Below, piece after piece: positions 36,798-45,266 of a stretch of DNA of 64,000 nucleotides. Numbering within the stretch: the first letter of the stretch is position 1; every line of letters starts with the position of its first letter. Origin of the DNA: JBEIHX01 sp040381075 (GTDB lineage: Bacteria > Pseudomonadota > Alphaproteobacteria > Caulobacterales > Aquidulcibacteraceae); NCBI GenBank assembly GCA_040381075.1, contig JBEIHX010000005.1, forward strand, positions 84,360-148,359, given 5' to 3'. A program made the translations under genes and the position numbers. Under the pieces are notes generated by a model. It was given only the letters and a program-made list of their open reading frames with translations, did not search any database and was not told the DNA's origin.

Positions 36798-37963
36798 TTG
36801 ACCCTCGATAGCGCGCGCTTGGCGACCGTCGTCAGCGGTTCGTCCACCCGCACCGCCACCTTGGGCCCAAGGCGGCCCAGACGACCGCGCGTCAGCGGCA
36901 CGTCGCCCGCCCGGATCTCAACCTGACTGTCAGGGGTCGCGTTGAGAAGCAGGGTGTCGCCAACCTTGAGGTTCATGACCCGGCGCAGCGGAGTGACCTG
37001 CTCATCAAGCACGACCCGCAACTCGGTGGAGGTGAACCACAATTCCGTGGCGAGGTGGCTCTCCCAGATGTTGTCACGGCCAAACTTCTCGCCCATGAAC
37101 TGCTGCAGCAGCATCTTGCGGATGGGTTCAAGCGTTGCATAGGGCAGCAGCAATTCGATCCGCCCCCCACGGTCCTCCATATCGACGCGCAGCTTGACGA
37201 GAATGGCGGCGTTGGCAGGGCGGGCAATCGCGGCAAAGCGTGGATTGGTCTCGATGCGGTCAAGATTGAACCGCACCTCCGTCAGCGGAGCGAAAGCCTG
37301 GCGCGCATCGTTGAGAACGACCTCAACCAGTCGGGTCACCAGCATCCGCTCAATGGTGGTGTAGGGCCGCCCCTCAATGCGCATGGTCACATCGCCATTG
37401 CGCCCGCCGAGAAGCACGTCGACAACGGAGTAGATCAGATTGGAGTCGACTGTGATCAGGCCGTAATTGTCCAATTCCTCGGCTCGAAACACAGAAATGA
37501 TCGCCGGCAGAGGAATGGAGTTCAGATAATCGCCGAAGCGCATGGATGTGATCTGGTCCAGGCTTACTTCAACGTTGTCGGAGGTGAAGTTGCGCAGGCT
37601 GGTCGTCATCAAGCGCACGAGGCGGTCAAAGACGATTTCGAGCATCGGAAGACGCTCGTAGGACACCAGCGCTGAATTGATGATGGCGCGGATGCCTGTC
37701 TTGGCCTCAGAGTCATCATCTGACGCGGAAAACCCAAGCAGACTGTCGATTTCGTCCTGATTGAGAATCCGCTCGGCGCCGGCGGACTGGAACGCCAGCG
37801 AACGCGCGCTGTCGCTGCCGACCATGGCCTCCCAGTCAGCCGCCAACTGATGACCGTCGGCGCCATCGCCGGAGCCATCGTCGCCACCGCCGTCACCGGC
37901 GTCACCGGCGAGGCTTGCCTCCCATTCGGCCATCATGGCTTCCTGATCGACACCGCCAGCCAT
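36794..37963 (-). CDS. fliM: Flagellar motor switch protein FliM
   Basis: A 389-aa C-ring component that binds phospho-CheY and controls rotation. The CheY-binding peptide is ILNQDEIDSLLGF, followed by the CheC-like middle domain (SYERLPMLEIVFDRLVRL, NPRFAAIARP) and the C-terminal SpoA domain (LNLKVGDTLLLNATPDSQVE-like). An unusual ~65-residue acidic, Gly/Asp-rich extension precedes the CheY-binding motif and contains two similar AEWEASLAGD/ADWEAMVGSD pieces. The start is two bases after the fliL stop. Confidence 0.95.
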   Translation of the reverse strand: MAGGVDQEAMMAEWEASLAGDAGDGGGDDGSGDGADGHQLAADWEAMVGSDSARSLAFQSAGAERILNQDEIDSLLGFSASDDDSEAKTGIRAIINSALVSYERLPMLEIVFDRLVRLMTTSLRNFTSDNVEVSLDQITSMRFGDYLNSIPLPAIISVFRAEELDNYGLITVDSNLIYSVVDVLLGGRNGDVTMRIEGRPYTTIERMLVTRLVEVVLNDARQAFAPLTEVRFNLDRIETNPRFAAIARPANAAILVKLRVDMEDRGGRIELLLPYATLEPIRKMLLQQFMGEKFGRDNIWESHLATELWFTSTELRVVLDEQVTPLRRVMNLKVGDTLLLNATPDSQVEIRAGDVPLTRGRLGRLGPKVAVRVDEPLTTVAKRALSRVK

Positions 37964-37965
37964 GA

Positions 37966-38631
37966 CTATTGCACCAGCATTTCTTCGATAAGGACGGCCG
38001 TCACCTCAGCTGGCGCGAGCGCGATGTTGACGCGCCGCAGCAACTCCATGCGCAGCCGGTGCGGCCCCTCAGACCCCGAGATATCCTCCAGCCGCAACTC
38101 GCGCAGGAACCCCTGGAACTGATCCATCACCCGCGGCATGGCCGGCTCGATCATCTCTGCCGTATCGGCGTCGGGCGCCTCGAGGGTCAATTTGAGCTTC
38201 AGATAGACGGGCCTGCTGTCTTGCGACTGAATGTTCACAATCAGCGGCGGCAACTCGGCGAAGTACGAACCGTCCGGCGCCTCGGTGACGTTGACCGAAC
38301 CTTCGCCCTGCTCGCCTTCCTTGCCCTTGTCCGTTCTTTCATCTTTTTTCTTTTTCTTGTGATCATTGCTCCTGCCGGCGTCCTTGCCGGCGTCGCCATG
38401 TGCGCCCGCATCGGCGACCTGGTCGTTCTTGCCGCCGAGCAGCATGACGCCTGCGCCGACGCCGCCGAGGATCACCAGCAAAGCCGGCAGGACAATGAAC
38501 AGGACAATGGTCTTGCCGGCGAGTTTCTTCTTCGGCGCGGCCTGGACCTCACCGCCTTCCGTGGCCGCGACAGCCTCGTCCTCGCCTGCCTGCGCGCCTG
38601 CGGCGGGCGCCTTGTCTTTCTTCTTCGCCAT
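37966..38631 (-). CDS. fliL: Flagellar basal-body protein FliL
   Basis: A 221-aa inner-membrane protein that surrounds the stator and supports torque. It has a charged cytoplasmic N terminus (MAKKKDKAPAAG), one membrane segment (TIVLFIVLPALLVILGGVGA), a Lys/Asp/Glu-rich periplasmic linker with a KKKKK run and the C-terminal FliL domain (ELPPLIVNIQSQDSRPVYLK, MPRVMDQFQGFLRELRLEDI). The ATG at 38631 was chosen by family length; the open frame extends further. It is the first gene of a five-gene minus-strand operon, divergent from flgF. Confidence 0.92.
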   Translation of the reverse strand: MAKKKDKAPAAGAQAGEDEAVAATEGGEVQAAPKKKLAGKTIVLFIVLPALLVILGGVGAGVMLLGGKNDQVADAGAHGDAGKDAGRSNDHKKKKKDERTDKGKEGEQGEGSVNVTEAPDGSYFAELPPLIVNIQSQDSRPVYLKLKLTLEAPDADTAEMIEPAMPRVMDQFQGFLRELRLEDISGSEGPHRLRMELLRRVNIALAPAEVTAVLIEEMLVQ

Positions 38632-38772
38632 ACGAGGGTCCAGCTCAGAATTACTGCCTTCGACCCGGGATAGGGGGTCTGTGGTTAAGGAAGAGTGAGG
38701 CCGGCAATTGTTGCCGCGTGGCGGTCGATCTGGCCGGGCGCCAATCACCAACGCCAAGCCCCGGGCACTGTT

Positions 38773-38788
38773 TTTATTTATAAATAAA
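38773..38788. promoter_or_regulatory. 16-bp AT-only palindrome next to the flagellar sigma-54 promoter
   Basis: TTTATTTATAAATAAA is a perfect palindrome and a striking AT island in GC-rich DNA. It ends one base before the -24 element of the flgF promoter and sits between the two divergent flagellar operons. It could be a bending or activator site; no known consensus fits exactly. Confidence 0.5.
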
Positions 38789-38789
38789 C

Positions 38790-38805
38790 TGGCCCCTGAC
38801 TTGCA
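38790..38805 (+). promoter_or_regulatory. Sigma-54 promoter of flgFGAH
   Basis: TGGCCCCTGACTTGCA carries the invariant GG (38791-38792) and GC (38803-38804) with the required 10-bp spacing between them. It lies about 35 bp upstream of the flgF ATG. Sigma-54 control of rod/hook genes is established in Caulobacter-type flagellar hierarchies. Confidence 0.75.
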
Positions 38806-38840
38806 GGTTCAAGCCCGGCAGACCGGAGATCGCCGCGGCA

Positions 38841-39578
38841 ATGGATAACGCTCTTTACGTCGGACTGACGCGCCAGATGGGACTGCGCCGCGCGCTCGAT
38901 GTTGTGGCCAACAACATGGCGAACATCTCAACGGCCGGTTTCAAGACCGACGCGCTTCTGTTCGAGACGGAAACCGGCCGCCCGGCGGTCTCACAGATCG
39001 CCCCGCGCCAGATCCAGTTCGTCGACGGGTGGGCGATGGCGCGCGACATGTCAGCGGGGCCAATGGAGCAGACGGGCGCCCAGCTGGATGTGGCGCTGAG
39101 CGGCCCCGGCTTCTTCACCGTCCAGGGACCACAAGGCCCCCTCTACACCCGCGCAGGTCGCTTTGCGCTGTCGCCTGCGGGCGAGATCGTGACAGCGAAC
39201 GGGCAGACAGTGCTGTCGGACGCCGGCGCGCCGCTGGTCGTCAACCCCGTCGGCGGCCCCCTGACGATCACCGGTGATGGTTCGGTCAGCCAGGCAGGCG
39301 TAACGATCGGACGCCTCGGGGTGGCGGAATTCGCAAATCCTGCCGCGCTTGAGAAGGTTGGCGACAATCTTTTCGCCCCCGGGGCCCAGGCCCCCGCCCC
39401 CGCAACAGCGCCGGGCGTGAGGCAGGGCATGGTCGAGGGCTCCAACGTCAAGGCGGTGCTTGAGCTCACCAGGCTGATTGAAATTCAGCGCGCCTACGAA
39501 AGCGTAACGCGCATGATCAGATCGGAAGAAGAACTGCGCGACAAGGCGATCAGTCGCCTTGGCCGGACGCAGGGCTGA
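38841..39578 (+). CDS. flgF: Flagellar proximal rod protein FlgF
   Basis: A 245-aa rod protein secreted by the flagellar export system, so no signal peptide. The N-terminal rod motif reads LYVGLTRQMGLRRALDVVAN with NMANISTAGFK. The flagellin-like core has the GPGFFTVQGPQGPLYTRAGR segment and the C-terminal motif is VLELTRLIEIQRAYESV. First gene of flgF-flgG-flgA-flgH, transcribed from the sigma-54 promoter just upstream. Confidence 0.93.
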   Translation: MDNALYVGLTRQMGLRRALDVVANNMANISTAGFKTDALLFETETGRPAVSQIAPRQIQFVDGWAMARDMSAGPMEQTGAQLDVALSGPGFFTVQGPQGPLYTRAGRFALSPAGEIVTANGQTVLSDAGAPLVVNPVGGPLTITGDGSVSQAGVTIGRLGVAEFANPAALEKVGDNLFAPGAQAPAPATAPGVRQGMVEGSNVKAVLELTRLIEIQRAYESVTRMIRSEEELRDKAISRLGRTQG

Positions 39579-39595
39579 CAGGAAAGGTAGCAATC

Positions 39596-40381
39596 ATGCG
39601 GTCCTTGAGCATCGCGGCCTCCGGCATGCTGGCCCAACAGACGAATGTGGAGGTGATCTCCAACAACGTCGCCAACATGAACACGACCGGCTACAAACGC
39701 CAGCGCGCCGAATTCCAGGACATGCTCTACACCGCCATGGAGCGCGTCGGCTCGGCCTCCTCGGCCGCCGGAACGATTGTGCCTGCCGGGGTCGAGATAG
39801 GCACTGGCGTGAAGACGTCCGCGATTTATCGAATCGCGGAGCAGGGAAATCTTCAGCAGACCGGCAACACATACGATCTGGCGATCAACGGGCGCGGCTA
39901 CTTTCGCATCCAGCTGCCCGACGGAACCGACGCCTTCACCCGCGCCGGCAACTTCGCGGTGAACGCCGAAGGTCAGATCGTCACGCAGGACGGCTACGTC
40001 GTGCAGCCTGGGATCACGGTGCCCGGCGAGGCGCTGGACATCGCGATCAATGAGCAGGGGCAGGTCCAGGCCACCCTGCCCGGCCAGACAACGCCGCAGG
40101 TGATCGGACAGTTTGAGCTGGCGAGCTTCGTCAACACAGCCGGTCTTCAGGCGCTCGGCGACAACCTTTTTGCCGAAACAGCCGCCTCCGGCCCTGCGAC
40201 CACCGGAACGCCCGGCGACGTCGGGTTCGGACGCCTCCAGCAACGCTGGGTTGAGTCCTCAAACGTCAATCCGGTGCAGGAAATCTCGGCCCTGATCATG
40301 GCGCAGCGCGCCTACGAAATGAACTCCCGCGTCATCTCGGCCTCGGACGAAATGATGCAGGCCACCTCCAACCTGCGCTGA
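39596..40381 (+). CDS. flgG: Flagellar distal rod protein FlgG
   Basis: A 261-aa rod protein. The start is SLSIAASGMLAQQTNVEVIS with NNVANMNTTGYKR, then GRGYFRIQLPDGTDAFTRAG and the C-terminal VNPVQEISALIMAQRAYEMN. All are canonical FlgG segments, and the 261-aa length is standard. It begins 17 bp after flgF with AGGAAAGG upstream. Confidence 0.96.
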   Translation: MRSLSIAASGMLAQQTNVEVISNNVANMNTTGYKRQRAEFQDMLYTAMERVGSASSAAGTIVPAGVEIGTGVKTSAIYRIAEQGNLQQTGNTYDLAINGRGYFRIQLPDGTDAFTRAGNFAVNAEGQIVTQDGYVVQPGITVPGEALDIAINEQGQVQATLPGQTTPQVIGQFELASFVNTAGLQALGDNLFAETAASGPATTGTPGDVGFGRLQQRWVESSNVNPVQEISALIMAQRAYEMNSRVISASDEMMQATSNLR

Positions 40382-40395
40382 GGACGGACTGAGCG

Positions 40396-41166
40396 ATGGA
40401 CAGAAGTTCACCCTCCTACAGGGGCTGGCGCGGGCCCTTGCCGTTCCTGGCGCTGCTGGCGCTGGGCGCACTGGCGGCGAGCCTCGCACAGGCGGCCTAT
40501 GCAGGCGACCTCGCGCTCCGCGAACAGATCACGCCGCAAGGCAGAATGCTCACGGTCGGCGACCTGTTCGAGGGCGCTGGCGACAAGGGCGGTCTGGTTC
40601 TGGCGCCCGCACCGACGGCCGGCGGGCCGCAGAGACTGTCGGCAGCCTTTGTTGCGGCGAAACTGCGCGCGAGCGGTCTCGACTGGTCAAATCCCCAAGG
40701 CGTGGCGATGATTGAAATCGGGCGCGAGGCTTCCGAGGTTGACCGGGCGGGGCACGACTTCCGCCTGGTTCTGGCGCGCGATGTCATGCCGGGCGAGATT
40801 CTTCAGGCTGAGGACTTCGTCCTCACCGAGGGACCTGTGGCGCCGGGTGCGCTGGCGGATGTGGGTCTGGCGGCAGGCCAGGAGGCGCGCCGCGCCCTGC
40901 GTGCAGGCCAACCGATCGCAGCGCGCGACATCGTCGCGCCCCGCGCGGTGCGCAAGGGCGATCCGGTTGCGCTGGTCTATCGGGTGGGCAGTGTTGAGAT
41001 CGCAGCGCTCGGTCGCGCCCTCGCCGACGCGCGCGTTGGCGAGCGCGCCCGCGCTGTCAACACCCAATCAAACCGTATTGTTGAGGGCCTCGCCGTCGCG
41101 CCAGGCCGGATCGACGCCGCCTCGGCCCAAACCGAGCTCGCCCGCCTTATGGGACAGACGCCATGA
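40396..41166 (+). CDS. flgA: Flagellar P-ring assembly chaperone FlgA
   Basis: A 256-aa periplasmic chaperone for P-ring (FlgI) assembly. It has a signal sequence (LPFLALLALGALAASLAQAA), a divergent N-terminal part and the C-terminal SAF domain (RDVMPGEILQAEDFVL, then AGQEARRALRAGQPIAARDI). Homologues in Caulobacter are called FlaD. Its stop overlaps the flgH start by four bases (ATGA). Confidence 0.88.
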   Translation: MDRSSPSYRGWRGPLPFLALLALGALAASLAQAAYAGDLALREQITPQGRMLTVGDLFEGAGDKGGLVLAPAPTAGGPQRLSAAFVAAKLRASGLDWSNPQGVAMIEIGREASEVDRAGHDFRLVLARDVMPGEILQAEDFVLTEGPVAPGALADVGLAAGQEARRALRAGQPIAARDIVAPRAVRKGDPVALVYRVGSVEIAALGRALADARVGERARAVNTQSNRIVEGLAVAPGRIDAASAQTELARLMGQTP

Positions 41167-41906
41167 AATTTCAGATTGTTGCAGTCGTCGCCGCCGCTTT
41201 CGCTCTCACTGCCTGTGCGACCGTGGAGAACGCAGCCCAGGCCGTGCGCGGCCCGCAGCTGACGCCAGTGACGGATCCCTCCTATCTGCCCGCCCGCGGC
41301 GCGCCCGTGCGTCAGCCTGTGGCGCTCGCAGAGCCGGAGCTGCGCGGCCCGAATTCATTGTGGCGCGCAGGATCACGCACATTCTTCAACGACCAGCGCG
41401 CGGCGCGCGTGGGCGACATTCTGACCGTGCGGATTGAAATCGAGGATCGCGCCCAAGTGCAGAACACCACGAGCCGCAACCGCAGCGGAGAAATGAACGC
41501 TGGCGTCACAAACATGTTCGGCTTCGAGAGCCAGCTCAACCGGGTGCTGCCAAACGCTGTCGACCCCGCCTCACTCATCAACGCTCAGGGCTCATCGGCT
41601 GCAACGGGGACGGGATCTGTAAACCGGCAGGAGACGGTGGAGCTCACCGTCGCTGCGGTGATCACCGACATCCTGCCCAACGGCAACTTCGTGATCGCCG
41701 GCAGCCAGGAAGTCCGCATCAACGCAGAACTCCGCGAGCTTCTGGTGTCGGGGGTGATCCGACCGGAGGATATCTCTGCAGACAACACGATCCTTCATTC
41801 CCAGATCGCCGAAGCGCGCATCTCCTACGGGGGACGCGGCGACATCTCGGCCGTGCAGCGCCCAAAGGCCGGGCAGCGCATATTCGAGGCGGTCACGCCG
41901 TTCTGA
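41163..41906 (+). CDS. flgH: Flagellar L-ring lipoprotein FlgH
   Basis: A 247-aa outer-membrane L-ring subunit. It has a lipoprotein signal ending in the lipobox LTAC. The conserved segment SLWRAGSRTFFNDQRAARVG and DILTVRIEIEDRA is followed by the C-terminal VRPEDIS-type segment and ISYGGRGDISAVQRP. Translationally coupled to flgA. The P-ring gene flgI, often next, is not here. Confidence 0.95.
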   Translation: MKFQIVAVVAAAFALTACATVENAAQAVRGPQLTPVTDPSYLPARGAPVRQPVALAEPELRGPNSLWRAGSRTFFNDQRAARVGDILTVRIEIEDRAQVQNTTSRNRSGEMNAGVTNMFGFESQLNRVLPNAVDPASLINAQGSSAATGTGSVNRQETVELTVAAVITDILPNGNFVIAGSQEVRINAELRELLVSGVIRPEDISADNTILHSQIAEARISYGGRGDISAVQRPKAGQRIFEAVTPF

Positions 41907-41908
41907 CG

Positions 41909-41944
41909 CCCGCGCCGGCCCAAAGCCGCCTCCGGCGGCGCGGG
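41909..41944 (+). terminator. Stem-loop after flgH
   Basis: An 8-bp GC stem CCCGCGCC/GGCGCGGG, with an alternative inner hairpin GCCGCC-TCC-GGCGGC. It lies two bases after the flgH stop region. There is no T-run, so termination is uncertain. Confidence 0.35.
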
Positions 41945-42068
41945 AAACCAGGCGCTGACGCGAGCGACGGATGACGGCGCATGTCGACCACAGGCCGCCG
42001 CATCGACAAAGGGTTAAGAAAGCAGCCCTAGCCTGCGCGCCGGTCCTTCCAGGAGTCGGAGCACGGCC

Positions 42069-43115
42069 ATGGCCGAATTCGCAATCGCAGGCCGGCTGAT
42101 AGGCCCGGAACACCCGCCATACGTGATCGCTGAGCTGTCCGGCAATCACAACGGCGATCTCGATCGTGCACTGCGCCTGATCGATGCGGCCGCAGACGCC
42201 GGCGCGGATGCAGTGAAACTGCAAACCTATCGTCCCGACACAATCACCATCGACCATGACGGGCCGGGCTTTCGCCTGGAAACCGGCCTGTGGGCCGGCA
42301 AACGCCTGTATGACCTCTATGGTGAGGCGCAAACGCCGTGGGACTGGCACGAGGCCCTGTTTGCGCACGCCGCCAGGCGCGGCCTTGCCTGCTTCTCCTC
42401 GCCATTCGATCCAACAGCGGTCGATTTTCTGAACCAGCTGAACGCGCCGGCCTTCAAGATCGCAAGTTTTGAGGCAGTCGATCTGCCGCTGATCGCACGG
42501 GCTGCAGCCAGCGGAAAACCGCTTGTCATTTCCACAGGCATGGCGAGCGCATCGGATATCGCCGAGGCGCTTTCGACAGCGCGCGCGCATGGAGCGGGCG
42601 GTGTTGCGCTTCTGCACTGCGTGTCTGAGTATCCAGCCCGCATTGCTGACGCGAACCTGCGCGCACTGACGAGGCTTGCCAGCGAGTTCGGCGTGGTCGT
42701 CGGCCTGTCAGATCACTCGCCCGGGATCACTGCGCCAATCGCAGCCGTGGCGCTGGGAGCACGGATCATCGAGAAGCACTTCACGCTGGCGCGCGCCGAC
42801 GGCGGCCCGGACGCCGCCTTCTCCCTCGAACCGGCGGAGCTGTCTGCCTTGACCGCTGCCTGTCGCGATGCGTTTCACGCTCTTGGGCGCGATGATCTCT
42901 GCCGCGGCGCGGGAGAGACCGAAAACAAACAGTTTCGCCGGTCGCTCTATGTCACGCGTGATGTGCCAGCTGGAGAACCGCTGACCGAGGATGCTGTTCG
43001 CTCGATCAGGCCAGGCTTTGGCCTGGCGCCGAAGCACCTGTGGAGCGTGCTCGGCCGCATGGCTGCGCGAGACCTCAAGAAGGGTGAACCGCTCGACTGG
43101 TCAATGGTCGCCTAA
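42069..43115 (+). CDS. pseI: Pseudaminic acid synthase (NeuB family)
   Basis: A 348-aa cytosolic enzyme that condenses a 2,4-diacetamido-hexose with phosphoenolpyruvate to a nonulosonic acid. The N-terminal NeuB domain reads YVIAELSGNHNGDLDRAL and AGADAVKLQTYRPDTITID, closer to PseI than to sialic acid NeuB. FFSSPFD-type and KIASFEAVDLPLI segments follow. The C-terminal antifreeze-like SAF domain covers the last ~60 residues (RRSLYVTRDVPAGEPLTED). It is convergent with the PhyH gene (4-bp overlap). Together with pseC and the cytidylyltransferase it indicates pseudaminic acid for flagellin glycosylation. Confidence 0.88.
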   Translation: MAEFAIAGRLIGPEHPPYVIAELSGNHNGDLDRALRLIDAAADAGADAVKLQTYRPDTITIDHDGPGFRLETGLWAGKRLYDLYGEAQTPWDWHEALFAHAARRGLACFSSPFDPTAVDFLNQLNAPAFKIASFEAVDLPLIARAAASGKPLVISTGMASASDIAEALSTARAHGAGGVALLHCVSEYPARIADANLRALTRLASEFGVVVGLSDHSPGITAPIAAVALGARIIEKHFTLARADGGPDAAFSLEPAELSALTAACRDAFHALGRDDLCRGAGETENKQFRRSLYVTRDVPAGEPLTEDAVRSIRPGFGLAPKHLWSVLGRMAARDLKKGEPLDWSMVA

Positions 43116-44032
43116 GGGATTTCGCCGGGCCGCCCAGTCGGCTTCGAAAACGCTTCACAGGACACAGGACCACGCAAACTGGCATTCACGAGATCAAGGC
43201 CGGTGATGGCTGCGTCGCCACGCGCAATCAGATAGCGCAGGCAGATGCGGGCGTTGGCTGTCCTGACGGGGCGTGTTCTCTGCAGGGTGCACGCGTGCCA
43301 CATCGCCGCGCCGCCAGCTGGTCCGGTCAGGACCTTCAGCGTGGCCCGCACCCGCTGCCCCCGGCGATCGCTGTAGATCCAGTCCCCCGCTTCGGAGCGC
43401 ACCAGATGATGCGGGAAAGGATCCGCCCCAAGACTGTGCGATCCGGGCAGCATCTGCGTCGGCGCGCAATCCTGTCCGATGTCGTGAAGATTGAGGCTGA
43501 GTGTTATGAAATCGGCCGCACGATGCGGGTGCTCAATCAGATCCTGATGAAAGTCGATGTCGTAGAAATACGCGACGTCGCGCCATTCCTGATGCACAAA
43601 GGGTCGAAGAGAATTGGCTGGCGCGCCAGCGATGCGGCGCATGAGCCATGCCGGCATCCAGGACGGCGGCACGCCGCAGACCACGTGTCGGCTCAACACT
43701 GTCCAGTGGGGGCCGAGGAGAGCCGCGAGCGCCTCACAGATCACTGGGTTATGCTCAACCAGCGCGGTCACGGCGGGCAGTTCATCGAGAAGATTTCGCT
43801 GCACCGGGCCAATGGGGCCGCGCGCAACCGACTGGGCGTCAAATGCCGCCTCGCTGAGGAACATGTCGGGGCCGAACGCCCCCCGGGCCAGGACGGCCTG
43901 CAAGACCGCCTCTGCTGCATCGGGGTGCACCGCCTGACCGAGGTCATGCATTCCGAACCGCAGAAAATCGAGAATGCTGTTGTGCCCGAACACCGGGCTG
44001 GCGGCGGCTGGCAGGCCGGCCGGCGCGGTCAT
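43112..44032 (-). CDS. Phytanoyl-CoA dioxygenase (PhyH)-family protein in the pse cluster
   Basis: A 306-aa Fe(II)/2-oxoglutarate-dependent dioxygenase-like protein. The predicted iron ligands are H162-x-D164 (in YDIDFHQDL) and H246 (in MWHACTLQRT). The 2-oxoglutarate-binding Arg may lie in the following NARICLRYL segment, and a PGSHSLG segment lies between them, as is usual in PhyH proteins. Its ATG overlaps the pseC stop (ATGA), so it is coupled to pseudaminic acid synthesis and could hydroxylate the sugar, its precursor or a donor group. That role is inference. It is the last gene of the minus-strand trio. Confidence 0.7.
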   Translation of the reverse strand: MTAPAGLPAAASPVFGHNSILDFLRFGMHDLGQAVHPDAAEAVLQAVLARGAFGPDMFLSEAAFDAQSVARGPIGPVQRNLLDELPAVTALVEHNPVICEALAALLGPHWTVLSRHVVCGVPPSWMPAWLMRRIAGAPANSLRPFVHQEWRDVAYFYDIDFHQDLIEHPHRAADFITLSLNLHDIGQDCAPTQMLPGSHSLGADPFPHHLVRSEAGDWIYSDRRGQRVRATLKVLTGPAGGAAMWHACTLQRTRPVRTANARICLRYLIARGDAAITGLDLVNASLRGPVSCEAFSKPTGRPGEIP

Positions 44033-45252
44033 GGGGTCGTCTTAAGGCGCAGCACGCTGTGCACGGCGTCGATCACCCGGTCAACGTCCGCGTCGTGCAG
44101 ACCGGGGAACAGCGGCAGGGAGAGTGCTGATGCATAGTAGCGCTCCGCCCCCGCAAGCCGCATGTCGCCGACAACGGCGCGCATCGCCGGCTGCCGATAC
44201 AACGGAATGTAATGCACCTGACCGCCGACGCCGCGCGCAGCGAGCTGGGCCATCACGGCAGAACGACTGCGCCCGATCTGAGCGAAATCGATGTGCGCCA
44301 CGTAGAGATGAAGACCCGGACATGTGCCGTGAGGGGCAGGAATGGTGGTCAGAAGCGGGGCAAGTTCGGCGAATGCAGCGTCATAGCGCGCAGCAATCTC
44401 GGCTCGGCGCGCGATGAAAGCCGCGAGCCTGGCGAGTTGGCTGCGCCCGAGCGCAGCGTGAATGTCCGACAACCGATAATTATACCCCAGTTCCTGTTGC
44501 TCATAGACCCATGGAGCGATGCGCCCGTCAACGTCGAGGGCGAGGGATGCATCCTGGAACTGCGCCGGTTCTCGGGTCACGCCATGGTTTCGCAGACGGC
44601 GAACCCGCGCGGCCAGATCAGGATCCCGCGTCGTCACCATGCCGCCTTCGCCAGCAGCAATTGTTTTCACCGGGTGAAACGAAAAGGTGGCGGCGTCGCT
44701 GAACCGCGCGTCGCCGACGGGCCCGCCATAGGCAGCGCGCGCGCCAAGCGCGTGGCAGGCGTCCTCAACCACCCGGGCGGCGTGGCTGCGGGCGACCTCG
44801 GTGATTCCCGCAACGTCGGCCGGACGCCCGGCAAGATGTACGGGCGACACCACCTTGACCGGCCGGCCGGCCTCCCCGATCGCGCGCTCCAGCGTCTCGG
44901 GCGTCATGAGACCGGTGCGCGGGTCGACATCGCACAAGACGACCTGCGCGCCGCACATCAGGGCGGCGGTGGCCGTCGACAGGAAGGTAATCGCCGGCGT
45001 GACGACGAGATCGCTTGGTCCGACATCAAGCGCCCGATAGGTCAGATGCAGCGCAGCCGTGCCGCAGGAGACGGCGGCGGCGTGCGGCGCGGCCACCGCG
45101 GTTGCGAATTCAAGTTCGAACCGCGCCGCCTCCGGGCCCTGGGCGAGCGCCCCGGAGCACAGGACCCGTGTCACTGCGGCGATGTCAGCATCATCAATCA
45201 GATGCCGGCCGTAGGCGAGGAATTCAGGAGGAGCGCCCGCATCCGCGGCCAT
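44029..45252 (-). CDS. pseC: UDP-4-amino-4,6-dideoxy-N-acetyl-altrosamine transaminase (DegT/DnrJ/EryC1)
   Basis: A 407-aa PLP-dependent sugar aminotransferase. The PLP-lysine motif is SFHPVKTIAAGEGGMVTT, preceded by EDACHALGARAAYG; the LRNHGVTREPAQF and ELGYNYRLSDIHAALG segments are characteristic of PseC. It makes the 4-amino intermediate of pseudaminic acid. I chose ATG 45252 with GGGGG seven bases upstream; a GTG at 45258 is in frame. It lies 14 bp after the cytidylyltransferase stop and is coupled to the PhyH gene downstream. Confidence 0.87.
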   Translation of the reverse strand: MAADAGAPPEFLAYGRHLIDDADIAAVTRVLCSGALAQGPEAARFELEFATAVAAPHAAAVSCGTAALHLTYRALDVGPSDLVVTPAITFLSTATAALMCGAQVVLCDVDPRTGLMTPETLERAIGEAGRPVKVVSPVHLAGRPADVAGITEVARSHAARVVEDACHALGARAAYGGPVGDARFSDAATFSFHPVKTIAAGEGGMVTTRDPDLAARVRRLRNHGVTREPAQFQDASLALDVDGRIAPWVYEQQELGYNYRLSDIHAALGRSQLARLAAFIARRAEIAARYDAAFAELAPLLTTIPAPHGTCPGLHLYVAHIDFAQIGRSRSAVMAQLAARGVGGQVHYIPLYRQPAMRAVVGDMRLAGAERYYASALSLPLFPGLHDADVDRVIDAVHSVLRLKTTP

Positions 45253-45266
45253 CAGCACACCCCCGC

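Noticed and set aside
38632..38772. Second sigma-54 promoter for fliL on the minus strand
   Set aside because: I found no GG-N10-GC with flanking consensus on that strand in the gap, so the fliL promoter type stays unassigned.
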